Source: Chlamydomonas reinhardtii (taxonomy: Eukaryota; Chlorophyta; Chlorophyceae; Chlamydomonadales; Chlamydomonadaceae). From it: 64,000 bases of DNA. The stretch covers positions 4,011,429 through 4,075,428 of the forward strand of contig NC_057013.1 in assembly GCF_000002595.2 (NCBI RefSeq), written 5' to 3'. A model generated the notes under the pieces. That model made no database searches. It saw only the letters and a program-made list of their open reading frames with translations, and had not been told where the DNA came from. This document shows, one piece after another, positions 38,394-48,900 of the stretch (position 1 is the first letter of the stretch; every line of letters starts with the position of its first letter). Both the position numbers and the translations under genes were made by a program.

Positions 38394-38658
38394 TCTACAC
38401 GCAGTGCTCGTATCTTCCATCTACACTGTAGAAATGTGCCCAAAATCCGCCGAAGGCGGAGAAAAAATTTTGGGTTTGGGTGCCACGCATCTACGCAGTG
38501 TAGACGGTTTTGGCCGGTTTTGGCGCAAAAATGGGGGAAGCGTAGACGTTTTAGGGGGCTTGGGGGCTTAAGTGTAGACGCCGCGGTCAGGGTCATCTAC
38601 GCATGTGTAGATGCCGGGTGCCTGAGGGCATCTACAAGATACGAGCACTGTCTACACG
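38394..38658. mobile_element. hAT-type MITE with 15-bp terminal inverted repeats and 8-bp target duplication
   Basis: The element body is 38402-38650 (249 bp). Its left end CAGTGCTCGTATCTT (38402-38416) is the exact reverse complement of its right end (38636-38650). Outside the ends, TCTACACG is present in the same orientation on both sides (38394-38401 and 38651-38658), an 8-bp target-site duplication. An 8-bp duplication with ends beginning CAG is typical of hAT DNA transposons. There is no transposase frame, so it is a non-autonomous copy. Several TCTAC-type motifs lie inside near both ends and may be subterminal binding sites. The perfect ends suggest a fairly recent insertion. Confidence 0.8.
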
Positions 38659-39749
38659 TCATCTTTCTGGTCATATTATTCCAAGCAGCGTGCCAGCGTC
38701 ATGGACCGGCTAACTGCTGTCATGATTGCAAATGACCTTGTACCAGTGTGTGCTGCTATTTGTCTTTGCAAACGGTGCGTTGGGGCATCCATGGCCAGGG
38801 GCGCTGGGGTGAGGTGGGGTTGGGGAAATGTGGGTGGTGCCGTGGGGGAGAGGGGCGTGGCTGGGGCATACCATGGATCCAGGTTGGAATCGTTCATTTG
38901 TGCGTGCCGTTCCCGGGTTGACGAGGGTGCGGGGCTGAGCTGCGGGCATGCGGGGGGAACTCCGCGCGACCTTGCAATTGCACAGGGTGTTGGCCCAGCC
39001 ACTAATAGTACATGAATACGTAAGTATTTAGAAGCTGCGCGGGCGAGCACGAGCAAGTCTGCGTTCATTGGATCCCGTTTCTCCGGACTCCATTTTCCCG
39101 AAGAGGTGCTTGCTTGGGTGCTTGGCCCCGACCCCGGTCAGCGGTCCGGGAGGTGCTGCGCACGCCAGCATCCGCAGTACCGTTGATCAAACGTATGATA
39201 CGACTCTGGCACTCAGATCATACTAAGACTTCAGTCGCCATTACTGTACGAGCCTCCTGTCACCTCAGCTCTACGCCACTAAGGGCCACTACCTGTACAC
39301 GCCTCCTCTCGTGCTCAGCAATATAACATTGAGTCCCATGTAAGTTGACTCCCTTAGGGCACGCCCCATGGCTCGCATGGCGGTCCGCAGAGGCAAAGCA
39401 GGGTGTGTGAGCGTCGACCGCGGCGACGGGGAATAACAAGCTGTCAAGGTTGGCGTAGCGCGCGATAGTTGTAAGGCGACTCTGCTGCGGGGTCGCCTTG
39501 GTGTTTGCCGAGCGCTTACATGCCATGGCTTGGCCATGACATTCCCGCTTGCCGTTGGATACTTTTAGGGTGTATGGTGTGTATGCAATGTGTTCACACG
39601 AAACGTTTGGCCTGTGCCCAAATTTCCCTGCCAGGGACTGTCTTGATTAACCGGTCCTAATATACCGTTTGCTGAATCCACGCAGTTCGAATAACAATAA
39701 CATTAGTCAGTTACGCAAACTACGAAGCTGACTTTGTAGCGCTAGCCCT
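38659..39749. other. Intergenic stretch without recognised genes
   Basis: Only short frames are present. Near 39,500 there is a fragment (GCCGAGCGCTTACATGCC) related to the tandem repeat that begins at 39,750, so decayed copies of that repeat extend into this stretch. Confidence 0.35.
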
Positions 39750-40036
39750 TCATTTGCGATGGTCGCCGGCGCCCATGCAGCGCTTGCCGAGCGCTTGCAT
39801 GTTGTCGCTAGCACTGACGCGGATTCGAAAACTTGGCCTATGTGATACGGTCTATCCGATGCAGTGCTGCCCACGCCGCGAGATGCAGCCAGTTATTTGC
39901 GGAGGTCGACGGCGCCCATGCATCGCTTGCCGAGCGCTTGCAGTTCGTCGCTAGCGGTGTCGCATGGCGGCCAACGTGGCCTATGTGACACGGTGTATCC
40001 CATGAAGTTGTGCCCGCGCCACAAGACGCGCTGTAC
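39750..40036. repeat. Tandem duplication, about 143-bp unit, two diverged copies
   Basis: Copy 1 (39750-39892) and copy 2 (39893-40036) share the order of several blocks: ATTTGCG, GGCGCCCATGCA, CGCTTGCCGAGCGCTTGCA, GTCGCTAGC and TGGCCTATGTGA. The copies differ by many substitutions, so the duplication is not recent. No coding role is evident. Confidence 0.6.
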
Positions 40037-40112
40037 AAAAATCGTAGCAAAACAGACCCCGGGTCGGTTTTCATGTCGAAATCGTCCATAAACCTTTGGC
40101 AACATAACAAAG

Positions 40113-40134
40113 CCGGGGTCCGTACGGACCCCGG
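40113..40134. repeat. Perfect 22-bp palindrome
   Basis: The sequence reads the same on both strands for 22 bp, centred on GTAC (40123-40124). The outer half-sites are CCGGGGTC and GACCCCGG. A related GACCCCGGGTC lies about 60 bp to the left. It also marks the left border of the 230-bp duplication beginning at 40,126. Confidence 0.8.
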
Positions 40135-40618
40135 TGCAAGACGTCTGTGGGGTTGTCCCTCCAAGGAGGGAGGGGGAAGGGGTCGATGTGAGCAGGGCGG
40201 GGCAACGGGCGGTTGGCACGCCGGGATGCGCGGCATGCGAGAAGGCAGGCGAAAGTGGAGAGCAGGGCGAGAACGGAACAGCAGAAAGCATGACTGGAAG
40301 TGCGACGCAGGATCAGCAGGCAAGTAGGTTGGGCCGGAGGTGGCGCCGGATGTGCGGACCCCGGTGCAAGACGTCTGTGGGGGTGTCCCTCCAAGGAGGG
40401 AGGGGGAAGGGGCTGCTCCAAGGAGGGAGGGGGGAGGGGGCTGTGTGCAGGGCGGGGCACAGGGCGGTTGGCACGCCTGGATGCGCTGCATGCGAGAAGG
40501 CAGGCGGATGTTGATGACAGGCCGAGAACTGAACAGCATAGAGCAACACGAAGTGCAAAGCAGGAGCAGCAGGCAAGGTGGTAGGGCCCAGCGGGACCGG
40601 AGGTGGCGCCGGTCGTGC
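40126..40618. repeat. Tandem duplication, offset 230 bp, G-rich core
   Basis: Copy 1 starts at 40126 and copy 2 at 40356, both with GGACCCCGGTGCAAGACGTC. Both continue with a TCCCTCCAAGGAGGGAGGGG block, GGCGGTTGGCACGCC, CATGCGAGAAGGCAGGCG and, at the right ends, GGAGGTGGCGCCGG. Copy 2 carries an extra copy of the CTCCAAGGAGGGAGGGG block. A 321-codon minus-strand frame (40803-39838) crosses both repeats, but its length follows from the repeat and I do not call it a gene. Confidence 0.7.
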
Positions 40619-41289
40619 GCAGCTGTTGCGCCGAGTGACTTGGCTGCAGGATCTTGTGTGGTAGAACTTGCAGAAGAGACTTGCCAAAGGATGTCGGAAA
40701 TGCTGTGCAGGGAAGATAGACGCGTCCTCGCTGGCGCAACGGCGCAACAATGCCATGCCCAGGAACGCGGGAGGTGCATCGCCGGGATTTGCAGCTCTGC
40801 CATGTCTAGCAGCGCCTTATATATGTCAAAGTCATTTAGGCGTGGCCAGCGAGGCCTATGGCTCTGCTACAGCGGGGAGGGACCAACGTGAGGGAGCGAT
40901 TTGAAGCAGCTGTGCTCGTTAGTGTCCACGAATCGTGTTTATATAGCTTCTATGTAATATAAAGCATTGTGAAGTATATCGCGGTGTCTATGGCACCGCG
41001 GCAAGAAAATGCGATGTGGCGTTACTGAGGGCGCGATGAAGGCAGGCTGAGCTCGTTGTCCCCCGACAAGAGCTGAAATGAGCATTATGGACATTTCGAC
41101 GCATTGAAAGCATTTGCAGTGACACTGCGGTGCGCGCGACGACATGCATTGAAGTCGTTTTTCCTGAGGGGCGCTGTTTCGCGGGCTGTCTTTGCTCGCA
41201 TCGGCCTTTTGCATTATGAGGAATATTATGAATGTGCGCGCGGGCGCTACAGGGCGCGATTTCGGGGGGAACCGCCAAGTGACCCGGGG
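40619..41289. other. Intergenic stretch, nothing recognised
   Basis: No supported coding exon or repeat was found. The sequence between about 40,900 and 41,020 is AT-richer than its surroundings. Confidence 0.3.
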
Positions 41290-42600
41290 TCACTGAACTG
41301 GGTGCAGATGGTTTACTGATGGGCGTCTTAACAAGCCTGCGGCTTGAGGGGGCCGTAGCTCAGGCCGCGGGGTTTGGGGTGCTTGAGGTGGGGAGGGGTC
41401 GGGGGAAGGGAACGCGCAGGCTAAGCAAAAGCGTTGGAAGTTGCATTCATCTTTGCAGCAGGAAGTGAGGGGGGCGCCGACCAGCGCCAACGCTGCAGTA
41501 GATGTCAGTAGACACGAAGGAACACGGGGTGCAAGGGTGGGGCAAACGTGGAGGCCATGGGGAGGGGGGGCGGGGCACAGGCGGGGAGGCCCGGTGCGGG
41601 CGGGGGCACCCGGTGCGGGTGGGGCCACCAGAGTCACAGGCGGCAAGTGGGACAAGGCCCCCAACAACCGCACAAACGGCTGGCACTCTGTCGAAACGGC
41701 CTTGTCCAAAACACGCGGGGTGCCCTCCCGCACAACCAGACGCAACGGCGTGGCCGCGGGATGCAACGTACGGAACCATTCCGCCGCAACCATGGCCCAT
41801 GACATGTCAGCAGCCAGGGATCGTATCTTATTTTGGGCGGACAGCTCAGCCTGAGCTTTCCGCATCGTGAAAGCGCAAAACTTTGATCAGGGGGCAGACT
41901 CCATGGCCCCAACAAAACCCCTTCAACCCGGGTAGAAACGACGTCCCCGCGCGCAAACAGCACGTCCTTAGCTGCAGGATGCCATATTCATGCGCAAACC
42001 TGGCTCCCAGCGTTCCAGGCACCGTTCTCATACCCAAACAAGCCGCAAGCTGGGGCTTTAGGGGGTCCCGTGGGGGCCTACTTTTGCTAAAAGCGGAGCT
42101 TTAGGGGGCAACCCGAATGCTCAGGAAACGGCCAAACTGGCGGTTTTTTGCTCAATATCATTAAGATACGAACCCTGTCAGCAGCCCACGAGCCCCCAGC
42201 ACACACCGCACTGCAAGGCCAGCCTGCCGCGCCGTCACGTGCTGCACCAGCGGCAACAGGCCCAAGCACAACGCCCGAAGCATGTGCTTGTTGCCGGGCA
42301 GTCCCACAAACTCTAAAGGATAGAGCACCTTGCCCAGGGCGTACGCCGACGCCGCGACCGCATGAGAACATAGAGAACATAGAGACCGGCATTCGCACCA
42401 GCTTGCCCAAGACCCCCAGCACGCCCTCAAACGCAACGGGCAGGGGGGGGGGGGGGTTGTGAATACCAGCCCAAGCTAGGGGGGGTTGCATACCAGTCAC
42501 CAAAAGACACGCCCAGCGACTTAACCGTGGGCACCACCCGCCACCCCGCCACCCCGGCAGCGCCAGGCACCCCGGCATGCGCGCCACGTGGGGCACTAAG
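41290..42600 (-). pseudogene. Decayed LINE-like (non-LTR) retrotransposon fragment, C-terminal part
   Basis: Read on the minus strand, successive frames give VVPTVKSLGVSFGDW, then VAFEGVLGVLGKLVRMPVS, then ASAYALGKVLYPLEFVGLP, and later ARFAHEYGILQLRT and AADMSWAMVAAEWFRTLHP. The first blocks resemble the region after the reverse-transcriptase active site of L1-type elements (LGV..G, then a long helical part, then A.ALGKVLYPLE). The catalytic YADD region is not present, so the copy is 5'-truncated. At least one frame change falls between the second and third blocks, near 42,360, and a G run interrupts the sequence near 42,441-42,453. The LINE assignment is by resemblance only. Confidence 0.35.
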
Positions 42601-42988
42601 GACGAGCAACTGCGCGGAACGGATAGTGCGTCACCATAGTGCAGTGGGATGTTTCATTTGGCTGGGATGCGCACTCAGGTTGTCACGAAATTTCTCCCCA
42701 GTTTCGCAAGCACCGCTCAAATACCACTCATGCGTGGCTTATAAGAATTCAACTGATGCGATACGACCAGGAAATGGTGTGCTGAGGCATGATGCGGCAC
42801 CCATCATCCCCTGCCTGCCCTCCAGGCCCGCTCCCCGCGTACTATCGCCACATTAATACATAGTGCGTATCATTACGCACTGTACAACGTACAATGCAAC
42901 CCTGCTCAAGCATGACGGCCGCACGGTGTTTCGCTGAGGGCCCCGAACCATTTTGACACTGCACTGACCAACTGGCACACACATGACA
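42601..42988. other. 3' flank of the exon-array gene
   Basis: No coding frame was seen between the LINE-like fragment and the stop codon at 42991-42989. It presumably contains the 3' untranslated region of the array gene. No TGTAA was found on the minus strand here. Confidence 0.35.
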
Positions 42989-45900
42989 TCATAACTGATA
43001 CCTAGCTAACTTCTTGGCCTTCTTCTTTGCAAGAACTGCACGTTTGTGACGTTTGCGGTCTGAGTCCTTCTTCTGCCGTTCAGCACGCTGCGCGTCAGAC
43101 TCTTTGGAGCGCGCCTCCCGTTTCCGTTGCGCATCGTGTTGTCGGTGTGCATCACCGTGCGAGCCAGGACTGGTGCCGGAGGCCGTGGCCGCGGCGGGCG
43201 CGCTCAAGCCCGCAGACACCGCGGCGTTGCTGCAAGCAGAGGGGACAGGGCAGGGAAAGCGAGGGCAGAGAAGCAGTCACATTAAACTGACACTCTCGTG
43301 TCCATCATCAGGCGGGCAGTGAAGCAAGAACGCAGGCGCCACAGGCACAGCGAACGGGAGAGCTAGGTGTGCGGAGCGACAGGGGGGGTGGAGCTGCAAA
43401 GATGCACGCGACTGACCTGGGCGCGGCCACAACGTGTGAGCCAGGGCTGGTGCCGGAGGCAGTGGCCGCGGCGGGCGCGCTCAAGCCCGCAGTCACCGCG
43501 GCGTTGCTGCAAGCACAGGGGACAGGGCAGGGAAAGCGAGGGCAGAGAAGCAGTCACATTAAAGTGACACACGCGTGTCCATCATCAGGCGGGCAGTGAA
43601 GCAAGAACGCAGGCGCCACAGGCACAGCGAACGGGAGAGCTAGGTGTGCGGAGCGACAGGGGGGTGGAGCTGCAAAGACGCACGCGACTGACCTGGGCGC
43701 GGCCACAACGTGCGAGCCAGGGCTGGTGCCGGAGGCAGTGGCCGCGGCGGGCGCGCTCAAGCCTGCAGACACCGCGGCGTTGCTGCAAGCACAGGGGACA
43801 GGGCAGGGAAAGCGAGGGCAGAGAAGCAGTCACATTAAACTGACACACGCGTGTCCATCATCAGGCGGGCAGTGAAGCAAGAACGCAGGTGCCACAGGCA
43901 CAGCGAAAGGTGTGCGGAGCGACAGGGGGGGGGAGCTGCAAAGATGCACGCGACTGACCTGGGCGTGGCCACAACGTGCGAGCCAGGGCTGGTGCCGGAG
44001 GCCGTGGCCGCGGCGGGCGCGCTCAAGCCCGCAGACACCGCGGCGTTGCTGCAAGCAGAGGGGACAGGGCAGGGAAAGCGAGGGCAGAGAAGCAGTCACA
44101 TTAAACTGACACTCTCGTGTCCATCATCAGGCGGGCAGTGAAGCAAGAACGCAGGTGCCACAGGCACAGCAATCAGGAGAGCTAGGTGTGCGGAGCGACA
44201 GGGGGGTTGGAGCTGCAAAGACGCACGCGACTGACCTGGGCGCGGCCACAACGTGCGAGCCAGGGCTGGTGCCGGAGGCCGTGGCCGCGGCGGGCGCGCT
44301 TGAGCCCGCAGTCACCGCGGCGTTGCTGCAAGCACAGGGGACAGGGCAGGGAAAGCGAGGGCAGAGAAGCAGTCACATTAAACTGACACACGCGTGTCCA
44401 TCATCAGGCGGGCAGTGAAGCAAGAACGCAGGCGCCACAGGCACAGCGAACGGGAGAGCTAGGTGTGCGGAGCGACAGGGGGGGTGGAGCTGCAAAGACG
44501 CACGCGACTGACCTGGGCGCGGCCACAACGTGCGAGCCAGGGCTGGTGCCGGAGGCCGTGGCCGCGGCGGGCGCGCTCGAGCCCGCAGTCACCGCGGCGT
44601 TGCTGCAAGCAGAGGGGACAGGGCAGGGAAAGCGAGGGCAGAGAAGCAGTCACATTAAACTGACACTCTCGTGTCCATCATCAGGTGGGCAGTGAAGCAA
44701 GAACGCAGGCGCCACAGGCACAGCGAACGGTGTGCGGAGCAACAGGGGGGGTGGAGCTGCAAAGATGCACGCGACTGACCTGGGCGCGGCCACAACGTGC
44801 GAGCCAGGGCTGGTGCCGGAGGCCGTGGCCGCGGCGGGCGCGCTCAAGCCTGCAGACACCGCGGCGTTGCTGCAAGCAGAGAGGACGGGACAGGGAAGGT
44901 GCACCGCGGCGTTGCTGCAAGCAGAGAGGACGGGACAGAGAGCTAGGTGTGCGGAGCGACAGGGGGGTTGGAGCTGCAAAGACGCACGCGACTGACCTGG
45001 GCGCGGCCACAACGTGCGAGCCAGGGCTGGTGCCGGAGGCAGTGGCCGCGGCGGGCGCGCTCAAGCCCGCAGTCACCGCGGCGTTGCTGCAAGCACAGGG
45101 GACAGGGCAGGGAAAGCGAGGGCAGAGAAGCAGTCACATTAAACTGACACTCTCGTGTCCATCATCAGGCGGGCAGTGAAGCAAGAACGCAGGCGCCACA
45201 GGCACAGCGAACGGGAGAGCTAGGTGTGCGGAGCAACAGGGGGGGTGGAGCTGCAAAGACGCACGCGACTGACCTGGGCGCGGCCACAACGTGCGAGCCA
45301 GGGCTGGTGCCGGAGGCCGTGGCCGCGGCGGGCGCGCTCAAGCCCGCAGACACCGCGGCGTTGCTGCAAGCAGAGGGGACAGGGCAGGGAAAGCGAGGGC
45401 AGAGAAGCAGTCACATTAAACTGACACTCTCGTGTCCATCATCAGGCGGGCAGTGAAGCAAGAACGCAGGCGCCACAGGCACAGCGAACGGGAGAGCTAG
45501 GTGTGCGGAGCGACAGGGGGGGTGGAGCTGCAAAGACGCACGCGACTGACCTGGGCGCGGCCACAACGTGCGAGCCAGGGCTGGTGCCGGAGGCAGTGGC
45601 CGCGGCGGGCGCGCTCAAGCCCGCAGTCACCGCGGCGTTGCTGCAAGCACAGGGGACAGGGCAGGGAAAGCGAGGGCAGAGAAGCAGTCACATTAAACTG
45701 ACACACGCGTGTCCATCATCAGGCGGGCAGTGAAGCAAGAACGCAGGCGCCACAGGCACAGCGAACGGGAGAGCTAGGTGTGCGGAGCGACAGGGGGGGT
45801 GGAGCTGCAAAGACGCACGCGACTGACCTGGGCGCGGCCACAACGTGCGAGCCAGGGCTGGTGCCGGAGGCCGTGGCCGCGGCGGGCGCGCTCAAGCCTG

Positions 45901-48900
45901 CAGTCACCGCGGCGTTGCTGCAAGCAGAGGGGACAGGGCAGGGAAAGCGAGGGCAGAGAAGCAGTCACATTAAACTGACACTCTCGTGTCCATCATCAGG
46001 CGGGCAGTGAAGCAAGAACGCAGGCGCCACAGGCACAGCGAACGGTGTGCGGAGCAACAGGGGGGGTGGAGCTGCAAAGACGCACGCGACTGACCTGGGC
46101 GCGGCCACAACGTGCGAGCCAGGGCTGGTGCCGGAGGCCGTGGCCGCGGCGGGCGCGCTCAAGCCCGCAGTCACCGCGGCGTTGCTGCAAGCAGAGGGTA
46201 CGGGGCAGGGAAAGCGCGGGCAGAGAAGCAGTCACATTAAACTGACACACGCGTGTCCATCATCAGGCGGGCAGTGAAGCAAGAACGCAGGCGCCACAGG
46301 CACAGCGAACGGGAGAGCTAGGTGTGCGGAGCGACAGGGGGGTGGAGCTGCAAAGACGCACGCGACTGACCTGGGCGCGGCCACAACGTGCGAGCCAGGG
46401 CTGGTGCCGGAGGCAGTGGCCGCGGCGGGCGCGCTCAAGCCCGCAGTCACCGCGGCGTTGCTGCAAGCACAGGGGACAGGGCAGGGAAAGCGAGGGCAGA
46501 GAAGCAGTCACATTAAACTGACACACGCGTGTCCATCATCAGGCGGGCAGTGAAGCAAGAACGCAGGCGCCACAGGCACAGCGAACGGGAGAGCTAGGTG
46601 TGCGGAGCGACAGGGGGGGTGGAGCTGCAAAGACGCACGCGACTGACCTGGGCGCGGCCACAACGTGCGAGCCAGGGCTGGTGCCGGAGGCCGTGGCCGC
46701 GGCGGGCGCGCTCAAGCCTGCAGTCACCGCGGCGTTGCTGCAAGCAGAGGGGACAGGGCAGGGAAAGCGAGGGCAGAGAAGCAGTCACATTAAACTGACA
46801 CTCTCGTGTCCATCATCAGGCGGGCAGTGAAGCACGAACGCAGGCGCCACAGGCACAGCGAACGGTGTGCGGAGCAACAGGGGGGGTGGAGCTGCAAAGA
46901 CGCACGCGACTGACCTGGGCGCGGCCACAAAGTGCGAGCCAGGGCTGGTGCCGGAGGCCGTGGCCGCGGCGGGCGCGCTCAAGCCCGCAGTCACCGCGGC
47001 GTTGCTGCAAGCAGAGGGTACGGGGCAGGGAAAGCGCGGGCAGAGAAGCAGTCACATTAAACTGACACACGCGTGTCCATCATCAGGCGGGCAGTGAAGC
47101 AAGAACGCAGGCGCCACAGGCACAGCGAACGGGAGAGCTAGGTGTGCGGAGCGACAGGGGGGTGGAGCTGCAAAGACGCACGCGACTGACCTGGGCGCGG
47201 CCACAACGTGCGAGCCAGGGCTGGTGCCGGAGGCCGTGGCCGCGGCGGGCGCGCTCAAGCCTGCAGACACCGCGGCGTTGCTGCAAGCAGAGAGGACGGG
47301 ACAGGGAAAGCGAGGGCAGAGAAGCAGTCACATTAAACTGACACACGCGTGTCCATCATCAGGCGGGCAGTGAAGCAAGAACGCAGGTGCCACAGGCACA
47401 GCAATCAGGAGAGCTAGGTGTGCGGAGCGACAGGGGGGTGGAGCTGCAAAGACGCACGCGACTGACCTGGGCGCGGCCACAACGTGCGAGCCAGGGCTGG
47501 TGCCGGAGGCAGTGGCCGCGGCGGGCGCGCTCAAGCCCGCAGTCACCGCGGCGTTGCTGCAAGCACAGGGGACAGGGCAGGGAAAGCGAGGGCAGAGAAG
47601 CAGTCACATTAAACTGACACACGCGTGTCCATCATCAGGCGGGCAGTGAAGCAAGAACGCAGGCGCCACAGGCACAGCGAACGGGAGAGCTAGGTGTGCG
47701 GAGCGACAGGGGGGGTGGAGCTGCAAAGACGCACGCGACTGACCTGGGCGCGGCCACAACGTGCGAGCCAGGGCTGGTGCCGGGGGCAGTGGCCGCGGCG
47801 GGCGCGCTCAAGCCCGCAGTCACCGCGGCGTTGCTGCAAGCACAGGGGACAGGGCAGGGAAAGCGAGGGCAGAGAAGCAGTCACATTAAACTGACACACG
47901 CGTGTCCATCATCAGGCGGGCAGTGAAGCAAGAACGCAGGCGCCACAGGCACAGCGAACGGTGTGCGGAGCAACAGGGGGGGTGGAGCTGCAAAGATGCA
48001 CGCGACTGACCTGGGCGCGGCCACAACGTGCGAGCCAGGGCTGGTGCCGGAGGCCGTGGCCGCGGCGGGCGCGCTCAAGCCCGCAGTCACCGCGGCGTTG
48101 CTGCAAGCAGAGGGTACGGGGCAGGGAAAGCGAGGGCAGAGAAGCAGTCACATTAAACTGACACACGCGTGTCCATCATCAGGCGGGCAGTGAAGCCAGA
48201 ACGCAGGCGCCACAGGCACAGCGAACGGTGTGCGGAGCAACAGGGGGGGTGGAGCTGCAAAGATGCACGCGACTGACCTGGGCGCGGCCACAACGTGCGA
48301 GCCAGGGCTGGTGCCGGAGGCCGTGGCCGCGGCGGGCGCGCTCAAGCCCGCAGTCACCGCGGCGTTGCTGCAAGCAGAGGGTACGGGGCAGGGAAAGCGA
48401 GGGCAGAGAAGCAGTCACATTAAACTGACACACGCGTGTCCATCATCAGGCGGGCAGTGAAGCAAGAACGCAGGCGCCACAGGCACAGCGAACGGTGTGC
48501 GGAGCAACAGGGGGGGGTGGAGCTGCAAAGATGCACGCGACTGACCTGGGCGCGGCCACAACGTGCGAGCCAGGGCTGGTGCCGGAGGCCGTGGCCGCGG
48601 CGGGCGCGCTCAAGCCTGCAGACACCGCGGCGTTGCTGCAAGCAGAGAGGACGGGACAGGGAAAGCGAGGGCAGAGAAGCAGTCACATTAAACTGACACT
48701 CTCGTGTCCATCATCAGGCGGGCAGTGAAGCAAGAACGCAGGTGCCACAGGCACAGCAATCAGGAGAGCTAGGTGTGCGGAGCGACAGGGGGGGTGGAGC
48801 TGCAAAGACGCACGCGACTGACCTGGGCGTGGCCACAACGTGCGAGCCAGGGCTGGTGCCGGACGCCGTGGCCGCGGCGGGCGCGCTCAAGCCCGCAGTC

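Noticed and set aside
39838-40803. Minus-strand frame of 321 codons starting at an ATG
   Set aside because: It spans the two tandem duplications, its internal similarity follows from them in shifted frames, and it has no recognisable domain or splice support.
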